A stretch of DNA of 64,000 nt, taken from Archegozetes longisetosus (taxonomy: Eukaryota > Arthropoda > Arachnida > Sarcoptiformes > Trhypochthoniidae). Of this stretch, positions 22,285-33,998 are shown piece by piece. A program made the position numbers and the translations under genes. The first letter of the stretch is position 1. Every line of letters starts with the position of its first letter. The notes under the pieces are model-generated. The model was not told where the DNA came from, searched no databases, and saw nothing but the letters and a program-made list of their open reading frames with translations. Where the stretch lies: contig JAEMBT020000008.1 of NCBI GenBank assembly GCA_018873245.2, forward strand, positions 3,396,001 to 3,460,000, written 5' to 3'.

Positions 22285-25200
22285 ATGGAATTCACGGTAA
22301 CTTTTTTACTCACTTCTATTCAACTAATTTGATTTGAGTAAAACTTGAAAATTATCTAATTTTAGAACTTGTATATGACGTTAATTAGCGATGACTATTC
22401 AAAACCTAAACTAATTTCATTAGCATTTTGTCTAATCATCCTTTTGATTGTCTCATTAATCGATAATCGGTGTGAGTCTAAGTTATTCATTTCAATGGAA
22501 TGGATGCGGAAAAAAGTGAAGCTCAATAAAGTAAGTCAAAAGATACAAGCTTTAAACTTGTTATTAGTTCGTAGATTTATTTTTAAACCACATCTTATCT
22601 ACGTTTATGGCATCTCTGATATGCTTCCCACTCATTTACACTTTAATACACATTGAAAATTACTTTAGTCAACAAATACTTGTTTACACTCTGTTCGTAA
22701 CATTGATCTCTTCGTTAAAGGTTCTAAACTTGACTCGCCAAAGGCTCTCAACTATTCATTGGTTTTTTTATTGTTTGCCATTAGTCGCAATAACTTATAT
22801 GAGTAGTTTTGCAAAAACCAACATTCACTACAATATCCATTCTTTCTGCAACTTTCAATTCTTACTAATTGGATCAGTATTCCTATTAGTGTTTGCAAAA
22901 GGTTTAAGATCGAAGATAAAGTTTCACAATCAAGCTGAAGATGCTGAAGCTGTTGAAGATGTTGAACATTCTTTACATTGCAATCATGAGCAATGTTCTA
23001 TCATTTCTAGAATCACTTTTTTCTGGCTCATCAATCTTTTTCTAAACAGCACTAAGACTAAACTAAAACTGAAGTATTTTAGTAATAATATCTATGACTA
23101 TATTAAAAGTGAAAATATCGAAAAAGAATTTGAGCCTAAAAGTAATAAAAGCTGTCATATTCTCTACTCATTATGGAAACTAATTTGGATACCAATAACT
23201 ATTACAGCTATTTTTGAAGTGATAACAGTTATTTTGGATTTTCTGTCACCTTATATTCTCGGAAAACTATTAGAATTTTTATCAACTGAACAAAATGACA
23301 AAACCGGTTGGCACGGATTGACATATTCACTAATTTATTGTCTATTAATTACTTTAACCAAAATTATTTATCATCACAACTACTTCTACCTTGAAATATG
23401 CAGTTCTAGAGTCAAAATAGCTGTTAAGCAAGCCTTTTATAAGAAGTTGTTGAGATTGAGTCCAACTTCTAGAATGAGTTTAAAGTCTGGAAAATTAAGA
23501 AATTTGTCATCTAATGATGCGCTTCAGTTATCAAATTTGGTTTTAAGAATTTTCCAGATATTTATAGATCCAATCAGAATTATTTTAGGTATCATCTACT
23601 TATGGCAATATATAGGCATCGCTTCAATTTTCTCTGTATTCATTTCGATAATCTTCGGTTTGTCGACACATATTATTGGGAAGAAAAGCGAACAACTTTA
23701 TAGTGATATATCAAACTTATGTGACCAGCAGATGAAAAAGCTTGATGAGATTCTCACAAATGTAAAGATAATCAAATTGTTTGCATGGGAAATACCTTTT
23801 ATCAAACAAGTGAACCAAATAAAAGCAAAAGAAATAAAAATGTCAAAAGTTCTGATTTATTGGATCTCAGGTAAAGATTTAACTTAGTTTCTATTACATA
23901 TTTTTATTACATGTGTTTTTATCTATATAACTGTAAATAATGATAATGAAATATCTTTCTTCATGGAAAGGTTAATCTTAGTCACGAGCAGGTCCTTGAT
24001 CCCGATCGTTATGATTCATATCATATTCAAATAGCTTTTACTCAAACATTAATTTTATATATGTTTTACGTCCGCATAATTCAAAAGTTTATTGAAATGA
24101 GGAAAAAATATTAAAACTTTCGAAACCTAGTTACAACTTATCATATCATTCAAATGTTCAATTAGTTTAACTAATTCTTATCTAAATACGAGGTCTTCAA
24201 CTACTTTGGACAATGTCTTCAATGCTATCAACGGCTTCATGTTTGGCTATTTATGTTCTAATCAATGGATCTGAAAATTTCGACTCTAAAACAGTATTCG
24301 TGTCGATATCATTAATACAAACATTAAGGCATGCATTGACTGGTTTTCCAGATGTCTTGTCATGTCTTATGAGAACAAAAGTGTCATTTGAACGAATAGT
24401 CGAGTTTTTAAATAGAGAAGAAATAGAAAATTCATACAACCACTTGGAGACTAAGATGAATGACTCTAAATGTCAGACAAGCATTATATTGGATAGCACA
24501 TCATTTTCTTGGGGCAAAAATGAAGATCCATTTCTTAAAAGAATATGCGCTAGCATACCATCAGGTGCTTTAGTAGCAGTTGTTGGGGAAGTGGGCTCTG
24601 GAAAATCTGCATTTCTTTCCTCAATAGCTGGAGAACTACATAAACTCGAAGGAAATATCAAAATAAACGGATCGATTGCTTATGTCCCACAAAACGTTTG
24701 GATTCAAAACAAGACTATCAAAAACAATATTCTTTTTACTTCGGATTACGATCAAAGTTGGTATCGAAAAGTCATCTATGCGTGCGCATTGATTCCTGAT
24801 CTCTGTAATTTTGCTGCTGGAGATGAGACAGAAATCGGTGAAAATGGTGTCAATTTGAGTGGAGGTCAGAAGCAGAGGATTTCATTATCTCGTGCTGTGT
24901 ATCACAACTCCGACGTATACCTTCTCGATGACCCATTATCTGCTGTGGACGCACACACTGCCAAACATATATTCCAAGAAGTTATTGGACAGAATGGATT
25001 GTTAGCTAAGAAGACTAGGCTTTGGGTTACTAATGATCACTCATTTTTGAAATACTGTGATTCAATTATCATTTTGAAAAACGGAACAATTCATAGTTTT
25101 GGTACTTTTGACGAGCTTAAGGAGAATGTCAACTTCGATAAAACAATCGACAGCACCAAAGATCTAATTTCGACCGAAGATAATTCTAATCAAATTTCTG

Positions 25201-27234
25201 GTACTCTCATCAAAGAAGAGGAAATGAAGAATAAGGAAATAACTTTGAATGACTTCTGTTTCTACATTAAAAATTCTGGAATCAGTTTGATTCTATTGAT
25301 GATAATAACATTATTGTTGTCTGGTTTTTGTGAGACAGCATCTGATTATTGGATGACTAAATGGACAGATAATTATCAACAAATAACACCTATTTATGGT
25401 TTAAAAGTTTTGATTTCTCTCATTGCAATACAGAGTTGTTTAGTTTCAATATCAAATATAACTACATTTTACTTCTCAAACAATGTTTCTTCAAAGTTGT
25501 TTCAACAAATGATGACAAATACAATACACTTACCGATGATGTTCTTTGATGAGACACCAATGGGTAGAATAATGACTAGATTCTCGAGAGATTTAAGTAT
25601 TATTGAATCAGCGATTCCATACAATATAATATTCTTTCTTCAAAATACAATTAAGTTACTAGTCATCTATTATGCAGTTATCAGACTATCGTTTGAATTA
25701 TCTCTAGTCATAGCAGTGCTATTATTATGTGGCTATGGTTTACATGTAAGTCAAGCTTATCAACAGCTTACCAACTTTTAATCGTCTAAAATTTTCTCAA
25801 TCGAATGTAGAAATTCTATACGAAGACAACTCAACAGCTGAACGTACTTAATTTGCACAGTATTCCACCGATCAATAACCTAATTAGTGAATCAATGACT
25901 GGCATTACATCGATTCGAGCATTCAATGCACAAAATCATTTTATTAGAGAATACAATAAGAGAATTGATGTGAATGCTAACATAAATTATTACATATCAT
26001 CAGCTAATCGATGGCTTGGAATTTGGACATCGTTTCTCAATTCAATCATCATATTCTCTGCTTGTCTTATTGTGACCGCAAATATTGGTTCCATAAGTGC
26101 AGGAATGGCAGGTTTTTTATTGACCAATTGCATCAAAATCGTTAATTGTCTAACTTTTGCGATAAGAAGTTTCACTAGAATTGAGAGTAATTTTGTTTCA
26201 ATTAGAAGAGTCAAAGAGTATATTGAGTTAGAATCAGATTATAAAAAGTATGAGTTTGAAACTGAACTCAAGTCAAATAATAATGAGTGGCCTACTGTTG
26301 GTCAGATTGAGTTTCGAAATTATAAAGCATCGTATAAAGCAGATTCGAGATATTTTGCACTTTCGGGAATCAACTTAACAATCAATGGAGGAGAAAAGAT
26401 AGGAGTAGTTGGCCGAACAGGAGCTGGTATTTGTTTTTCAATTTTCCAACCGCTTTGCTAAATTCAAGTTTTAAACTATAGGCAAACCTGTCCATATTGA
26501 ACACGTAGTTAGTGGTTTTTGAGAACCATTAACAATTAAGCCAAGTTTTTCTATGCAATTTTTGTATTGCTTTTAAAAACCACTCAATCATAGTGCATAT
26601 CAAAGTTAGAGAAATTTGACTGTATCAAAATTTTTCAGGAAAATCGTCCATAGCTCTCGCATTGTTCGGTATATTCAAATCAACTTCTGGTCGAATAATT
26701 ATCGATGGAATCGACATTTCAACCATACCATTATACAGACTCAGGTCAAGCCTAACAATTATACCACAAGACCCTATACTTTTTTCTGGCTCATTACGTT
26801 TTAATATCGATCCTATGCATCAACACAGCGACACAGAAGTTCTTGAAGTCTTGAATGATGTTCAATTATCTAAATTTTACAGCACATTAGGTGAAGGTCT
26901 TGATTATGAAATTATCGGAAACGGAGATAATTTGAGCGCAGGTCAAAAGCAGTTGATCTGTTTAGCGCGTGCTATACTCAAGAAGACGAAAGTATTGATT
27001 TTAGATGAAGCCACAGCTTCTATTGATTCAAAAACTGATTCTCACATCCAATCGATAATTGAGAGACATTTCGCTAAATCAACTGTTATTACAATCGCTC
27101 ATCGCTTGGATACTGTTATAAATTGTCATAGAATTATAGTTTTATCTCATGGATGTATAGCTGAGTGTGGAAAACCTGAAGATTTGCTCAAAGATTGTAA
27201 TTCATTATTCTATAAATTAAAAGAAAGAAAGTAA
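22285..27234 (+). CDS. ABCC-type (MRP) full ABC transporter
   Basis: ATP-driven exporter of organic anions and conjugates, expected in the plasma membrane. Exons 22285-22296, 22366-22530, 22568-23870, 24193-25745, 25811-26426 and 26639-27234 join in frame to about 1414 residues. Order: hydrophobic N-terminal segments (TMD0-like), TMD1, NBD1, TMD2, NBD2. NBD1: Walker A GEVGSGKSA (about 625-633), LSGGQKQR signature, YLLDDPLSAVDAH with Asp in place of the catalytic Glu, as is usual in ABCC. NBD2: Walker A GRTGAGKSS rebuilt across the last intron, LSAGQKQL, LILDEATASID, IAHRLDT. NBD1 lacks the H-loop His (WVTND, where WVTHG is usual). The TMD2/NBD2 lead-in reads TTQQLNVLNLHSIPP and SESMTGITSIRAF. 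The second intron is only 37 bases, so that junction is the least certain. Confidence 0.93.
26500..26620 (+). repeat. Short repeat F, copy in ABCC intron 5
   Basis: About 115 bases (CGTAGTTAGTGGTTTTTGAG through CATATCAAAGTTAGAG), imperfectly palindromic, with a direct copy just 3' of the gene at 27385-27500. Confidence 0.6.
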
Positions 27235-28390
27235 TACTTCTTGATATTTAAATTTCAAAGGGATTTGTTAGTAATTAGGCTCATTTGCATTGTTAAAAAT
27301 GACTCTGATAAATAAAGTCTGTTGCCTTAACAATTCAAATTGATGGAAAGTATGAGTCAGACTTGCAACGCAGTTAAACTTTGATATGTAGTTAAGTGGT
27401 TTTAAAACCAATAACAAAATCAAGCCATGCTTTTCTAAGGCAATTTTATATTCCTTTTTTAAAAACTACCTAAGTGCTTGTCAAAGTCAGACAAGTTTTC
27501 CGTTATCCCAAAATTTGAAGCTTGCTGATTGATTAAGTATATAAGATAGGTTTTTACTCAAATGAAATCTAAATTGAATTTGTTTGTTAGAAAATTTGTT
27601 TACTCAAAAGTTATTTGTGCTTTTGTGTAATGATGACCGAATATATTCTCTTTTACAAAGCATATATTAAAGCCATTGGTACAGTAACAATCGATACAAA
27701 GAATAATAGAAATGAATAGTTATGCAAATGCATGTATTAGCTCTTTATTAAGTATCACAAAAAGTTGACAGCATTGGTGTAAACTAGACCTACTTTTGCT
27801 TAATAAGCATACACTTATTGATGTCAACTATAATTTATTACAGAAATACTCTAACTTGTGACAAAATTCAATTTTCAGATATTTCATGAAAATCTTTATA
27901 AAATTTGATAACAAAAGAATAAGAACAATAAGATTGAAGCTTCAAGACTTCAAATGCCTTATACTTTTTTATGAGAATGACATCAATTTTCTTGTAAAGA
28001 AAAATGTAAAATCGATAATACAATAAAGCTTTTGGTGCTTTATTCAAACTTATCTAGCTATAGGTTAAGGTTATGCGTTAGTAAAGACATTAAGTTATGT
28101 GCTTTAGACAAATTTCAAAGTATTAGTGAAGAGATTTTTACAACTAAAGAGTCGGCTCATTGTGAGTGTTGCGTCAGATTAGAGTTTAGATAAAATGAGT
28201 TAAGAATCATAAATCGCTTGATTTCTTTCACAGTTCTTGTTTGATAGCTGACAAAATATTCTCTATTTAACTATTGATGTTTCTAATCGTAAGTTATTCG
28301 TGAGTAAATCGAATGATACGAATAAGTTGACTAATGTGTACATAATGAATTGGATATAGAGAAAGGGCGATACTCAGAGCTCGATCTCAA
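27235..28390. other. Intergenic; second copy of repeat F at 27385-27500
   Basis: Holds ABCC 3' flank and the repeat F copy (TGTAGTTAAGTGGTTTTAAA through GCTTGTCAAAGTCAG). Nothing else recognised. The end is likely the 5' UTR of the next gene: a perfect donor GTAAGT at 28391 and TTTCTTTCAG at 28432-28441 bound a 51-base UTR intron. Confidence 0.5.
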
Positions 28391-28508
28391 GTAAGTTTAT
28401 AAATGTTTGAGTAATCAGAAATTCTGTTAGTTTTCTTTCAGAACCAAAACATCTGATGATAATAATATACAAAGCGTGACAAATTGAACTGATTTACATA
28501 TTCGAATA

Positions 28509-29839
28509 ATGGAATTAGTTACTTATGGAACAATAAATATAACAAAAGTGGGATACCTATTTTATTTGGTCAATCCTAACAAATGCATGTTTGAACATGT
28601 GGAACAAGTGCCACGATATGTCGAGGAGGTTCGTTAAAAATTTTAATTTAAGGATTGCCCTCCAACCTACTCATAAGGACTTAATCAGAAACATATAGGC
28701 ATATAGCTTAAGCGCCTATCAGCCAATATGAGTATCAAATTATACAGTAGTTTACAAAGAATAAATTCGAAAGCAGGAAGAATTTTTCAAAAATACGATG
28801 GTTGAGAGAAGATATGAATCTTTAAGGATTGATGTCTAAAAAATTAAAAAATCAACTTTTTGATCATCTTTTTTAAGAATAATTAAGTAAAAACCTTATT
28901 GATAGACACTATAAAGTATTTAGATCGCTTTTGAAAAATGTGTACAGGAGCCACCGAAAAAGTTTTCTTTTGATAATGGCTGTCATCATCGCAGGGATTT
29001 TAGGTCATACCCTCTCAAATAAAGCTTGCACTGGAGACTTAGGCAGAAGGCGTCCAGTGTACAGTGAGCTACAGTCTCTATTCCGGTTAACGCTCACATA
29101 ACTTTGATTTGATACCCATAATGGCTTGGTCGGTAATTAGCCCAATTTTGATTAATCTTTTATGCATAGTTAGCTTAACTTTTGCTTCTTTTATTGTCAT
29201 TACCTTATACCCTATATTATAATCATGAAACAATTCATTTGAGTGAAGTGAATCTCATTCTAATCCTCAGATGTTTCCGATATTCATATTACTGGCATTA
29301 ATTGAAAATGGTTTGCGATTATTACAAGGAAAGCCATTAGCGAGGACCAATGACACAATTGCATCCATAAGTCAGGGATTTTTTCAAGAATGTATTCGGT
29401 CTGTATTAATAATTTGACCATTTTGACGTCCAGATAAATTATGAAGGAGTTTATTTTTCTGTTCTGATGCTGTATTATTGCATTTCTCGCGCTGTAACCT
29501 AATCTAACCCAATCTAACTCAACCAAATAGGCATGAGATATTTCGGTGTGAAAGAAAGCAGAAACCGGCAATTAATTTCGACTCGAAATAACATTTTTCA
29601 GTTTTTATGGCTTCGATCGATTTTATTTGAAATTCGGCTTATATAAAAGTTCAATAGTTACTGAAAACTTTTCGTTATCTCCATTAAAATATTAAAAACA
29701 GTATTTTTTTATTGAATTTTTAAAAATTCATACATTTTAGTGTTTTATAAATCATTAAAGATAAAGAACTCTTAAATTTTAATAAAAAAGTAGTTTTACA
29801 AAAGAATTTCCGGGTTTCCGGTTCACTCCCAAAGTCTAG

Positions 29840-29873
<34 letters not shown>

Positions 29874-31442
29874 CGGTCTTTTCGGATTTTAGCGACTCAC
29901 ATCGAAATACTTCACGCCTACAATCAAACTTATACTTAAATAATACCAGCTAACAAATAACTAACCTAATTTTTCTAATTATAACAATGGTTAGATCTGT
30001 GCGAAATTCAACAATGCAAGTATAGCTTCCCACTAAAGTTACTTTTCTCTTTTGAAGCATCAAAATGAGAAGTTTTGAAGTGATAGCTTATTGTTTTGTT
30101 TGGGAAAATTATCGCATTACCACAATGCAATGGAATTCGCATTTGACTTGGTTTTTGTGCTTTTGGGAGTAGACCTCGGATTCTACTTGTTTCACAGATT
30201 ATCACATGGTTTGTTCAGTACTTAAAAATTCAATTAACAGCTTAATACTTAATTTAAAAATTTAATCAGAAGTCAACTTTTTATGGGCTATACATCAGGC
30301 ACACCACAGTCCTGAAGACTTCACAATCTTATCTGCATTCAGACAGGCAGCGCTTCAACCATTCACTGCTTGGGTATAAGAATTCGATTTCAATATTATT
30401 TTAATTATTCAAGATTGACGATTCCATTACTAGTTCGCATACCTACCGATGGCACTATGTTTGCCGCCATCAATATTCTTAACACACTTACAACTCAGTG
30501 AACTTTATATGATTTGGATACACACTGAAGTCATCCAGACTTTAGGACCTCTTGAATTGATTCTGAATACACCGAGTCATCATCGAGTACATCACGGTAT
30601 GTACAAGATTTATATTGAAATTAATCTAAACTTAATATCGAATCAGGTCGAAACAGGAAATACATAGACAAGAACTTTGGTGGAACTCTTATCATTTGGG
30701 ATCGACTTTTTCAAACTTTTCAAGAGGAAGATCCTATCAACGAACCCGTTGCTTACGGTCTGGTTCATTCTGTTCAAAGTTATAATCCGCTTTATTTGCA
30801 GTTTCATCATTTGCTTGTATTGATTCAGAATTTATACAAGTATAAAGGCTTTAGAAATAAGCTCAGTGTTATTTGGAAGGGTCCAGCCTGGAGACCAGGT
30901 CTGCCACGATTGGGAGACATCAATCAAATTCCAACAGTAAGTATCTAACGAATCAGTTTTTTTATTCTCAACGCAATTCGATATTTATTTCAAAGTCATT
31001 CTAAAAATATCTAAAGACGTCTAATCCATTACTCCTAACTCTATCACAGATTAAATACCCGATCGAGTACTGGTCACCTCAGATAAACTCATGGCAAAAT
31101 GTGTACGCTATCGTACATTTCGTTATTATATCAATATTCTATCATTTATTAGCTACATATCATCACAGTATGTCTCAACTGATGGTAACTTATTGTATTA
31201 CTGCCCTTCTCATATCGATCACAAGCATAGGTTTACTACTGGAGAATCACAAGTATTGTTGGCATATAGAGATATTGAGATGTATTGCATTCTTGTATTG
31301 CAACCATATATTGCTTGGCAATTTCATAGCAATAACACCAATAAATTTACACCACTTCCTAAATAATATTCTATATTTTACTTTCATCTCGTCTACCTTC
31401 TTAAGTCTATTCTTAATTATTTGGAAAATTAGAAATTGTTAG
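28509..31442 (+). CDS. AGMO: Alkylglycerol monooxygenase (one frameshift in exon 3)
   Basis: Tetrahydrobiopterin-dependent, di-iron membrane enzyme that cleaves ether lipids; ER membrane. Exons 28509-28628, 29271-29398, 30058-30208, 30270-30373, 30434-30596, 30647-30936 and 31050-31442 give about 449 residues, close to vertebrate AGMO. Matching landmarks: FEHVEQVPRYVEE in exon 1, VWENYR, GVDLGFYLFHRLSH, IHQAHHSPEDF, IHTEVIQTLGPLELILNTPS, HHRVHHG, RNRKYIDKNFGGTLIIWDR. The HxxxH, HxxHH and HxxHH boxes of the fatty-acid hydroxylase superfamily are all present. Exon 3 lacks one base within or near the T run at 30161-30164: the frame before (WNSHLTWFLC) and after (FLGVDLG) match the family without gap. 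Either a consensus error or a disabling mutation. A 5' UTR intron is likely at 28391-28441. Confidence 0.9.
29842..29870 (+). repeat. TC dinucleotide microsatellite in AGMO intron 2
   Basis: A run of TC units. A CCTAA-like degenerate stretch (GTAACCTAATCTAACCCAAT) lies upstream in the same intron near 29494. Confidence 0.9.
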
Positions 31443-31484
31443 CAGTTTTATATAATTTTACGATTAATTGAAAGGATATTTTTA

Positions 31485-32820
31485 GTTTCAGACTCAAAAA
31501 GTCGTCAAACGCCAAATGAATTGTAGGCCCATATCGCTGAAATAGGAAGAAAAGAGTTAAGGCTCTCCGCAGAGTCGAAGCCAGAATTTTTGGCTGAATT
31601 TATATGCACTAAGGATTGATGAATTTTATCCCACTTTATATTAAGGTTTGACAAAAGTTGTGTCAAATCAAATTTTAGGTTTATTCGCAATAAATGCACT
31701 TTTCTGGCAAACGTTACTACGATTAAACAAATTAAATTTTTCATGAGTTGAGCGCCAAAAAGTCTAACACTGACCCGTAGACCCCCTATGGCTAGGGCTA
31801 ATGTAACTTTTGATTTTGGTTTTATTTGACTTTAAAGTCATGCTATTTTAGAAAATGTAAATAAAGTGTAAAATTTGCTCAATCTACGAGCTTAAAAGCG
31901 TTGATTATTTAACTTCCTAAGTAGCTTCTAAGTGGCCTAGTGGTTGGTGTACTGACCACTTGTAGAATAGGGCCAGGTTCGTGTATACTGTTGACAATTT
32001 CTTCTTAATATGAAAATGTGATTTTTACTTGAATTTTTCATTGGAAAATTTGACTTACTACGCGCTTGCCTTAACATTGTAAAGATTAGGACAACTTATT
32101 TAGCTGATTAGCAATAAATGTATGAAATAAAGATTATAACATGATTAATTCAATTTGATTTATATGATTTGAAACCAAGTTGTTCCTCACCTGTACTGTA
32201 CATTATCAGTTCAGCTTTACTGCATATAATAAGTTGTAATTCTTAGTAAATTTGATTTTTTTAATTTATTGCTTAGTTTCATGTTCATTATTCGGTTTTG
32301 TTAAGTTTCCTTTTGATCATTTTATAATTGACTATAACATCTGAATTTTTTTTATTTGACATCGTGTGATGTTGTAGTCGATTATAAAATAACGAATATG
32401 AAAATAAGCAATAAATTAAGTAAGAAATCAAATTTACTAAGAATTATGACTCATTATATGCAGTAAAGCTGAACTGATGTACAACTGAGGAACAACTCCG
32501 CTTCAAATTGGATTAATCATGTAATGATCATGTATTGCATACATTTATTGCTAATCAGCTAAATAACACAAACAGTTCCGTGATTTATCTGGGTATAAAA
32601 ATAAATGATTCCAATGAATTAAACTTTGAAAACTGCTATTCTCTTAAATTGATATATCGATACATGTATTGTAAAGTATGAGAAAGTTTTAAAGATTCTG
32701 ATCAGATTTTTCTATTATCTACTTATAAACTTTCACCCCTTCCCTTCCAATCGAGATTCACAATCAGTATTAAAAGGTCAGTATCTACTGTGGCGTTTGA
32801 CGACTTTTTGAGTCTGAAAC
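31485..32820 (+). mobile_element. TIR foldback element, family A copy B
   Basis: Starts GTTTCAGACTCAAAAAGTCG and ends with the mirrored CGACTTTTTGAGTCTGAAAC. Collinear with element A, but lacks the nested MITE: a single CTTTAAAG sits at about 31830-31838. It keeps the tRNA-like patch (31931-31990) and a long palindrome (about 32085-32570). No ORF of its own. Located about 40 bases after the AGMO stop codon. Confidence 0.88.
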
Positions 32821-33829
32821 CGTTTGAGATATGAATAAACCAAAACTTAAATAGTTTGCTGTGTGAGCTGTACAATTTGTTAAGATTTGTCACATGAGAC
32901 TAATTTAATCATTTATTTAATAAAGTTTAATAAAATGAACGCAACAAAAACCAATTAAATATTTTATTATAAAAATAACACTAATTATCGTGTTAGACAA
33001 TAATCTATTGTATATGCAATTTTCACTTTACAAGAAACCGGCAAATTATGTCATCACAACAATTGACAGCGTATTTTGTCAGCTTATCTCTTAGTTTAAG
33101 ATCAGTCATAACAAATTGACTTTGAGTTAGAAATGTTGCAAAATGCGATGTTTTGATCACATATAAACTAAGTTATACTCATTTCAAACAATAAATAGTA
33201 CATTAGATACAGCTATTTAGTAAACAATTGTGTCAGTTCTAATCTACAATATCATTCAAGTTGTTGTTAACTTTACTGCAGTCATTGCTATATATAGTTC
33301 ACGATAAATGCCTAAAAGTTATTTATCATAATAAATTTACGATTATTTTTAGGCAATATTTTTAATAGAACTAATGAGGTACTAATGAATTGTAGTTTTG
33401 TTTATAACGAAGTAACTATAAGGTAATGTTTATAGTTATAGACATTAAAATCTAACATATTTTTAGTAGAATTGAATGAAAGACTATTATTTTTAAATGT
33501 TAGCCTAGTAGGTGGTGGCATTGAAAAATGTGCAAAAATACATTTTCGAAAAGCCCTAATTAAAAAAATAAATCGACGACTAACTTTTTAAATCCAATAG
33601 CCACCAGATTTATCAAAGAAATTATTGCTTTTACATTCCAACAACGATTTGACCACAGATTACGAAATTAAGTGAAGCGAAAGATAGTGAAATCAATTGA
33701 AGTGATACCAATATGTTAGCAAGACAATTAAATAATATAAAATCACGTTAACAATTAAAAAACTTCTACAAAAAATATTCTGTACTATGGGTTTAACATA
33801 AATAGAATATTTTCCTTAATTAGAAAATC
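32821..33829. other. Intergenic, no gene seen
   Basis: AT-rich spacer between element B and the IAP 3' region. Nothing supportable on either strand. Confidence 0.5.
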
Positions 33830-33995
33830 CTATTTTGAATTTTTTAGTTCAATCCTTACATATCATGTTGTAATTCAACACAATAAAACTTGAAAACAAG
33901 CTGAAAATCATGTTTTGAATATTTTTAGTGTTGAATTTCTGTCATATTGCAATTCAATACGACAAAAGTTGAAAATGCTAACTGAAAATCCTATA
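33830..33995 (+). repeat. Tandem duplication of about 83 bp next to the IAP stop
   Basis: Two adjacent copies share TTTTGAAT..TTTTTAG, TAATTCAACACAATAAAACT (second: CAATTCAATACGACAAAAGT) and GCTGAAAATC. They would lie in the IAP 3' UTR. Confidence 0.65.
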
Positions 33996-33998
33996 AAT

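Noticed and set aside
24251-24661. Minus-strand frames opposite the ABCC exon 4
   Set aside because: They are antisense shadows of a strongly supported coding exon.
30058-30208. AGMO as a simple pseudogene
   Set aside because: All other exons, splice phases and His boxes are intact and the single lesion is at a T run; an indel in the consensus is at least as likely.
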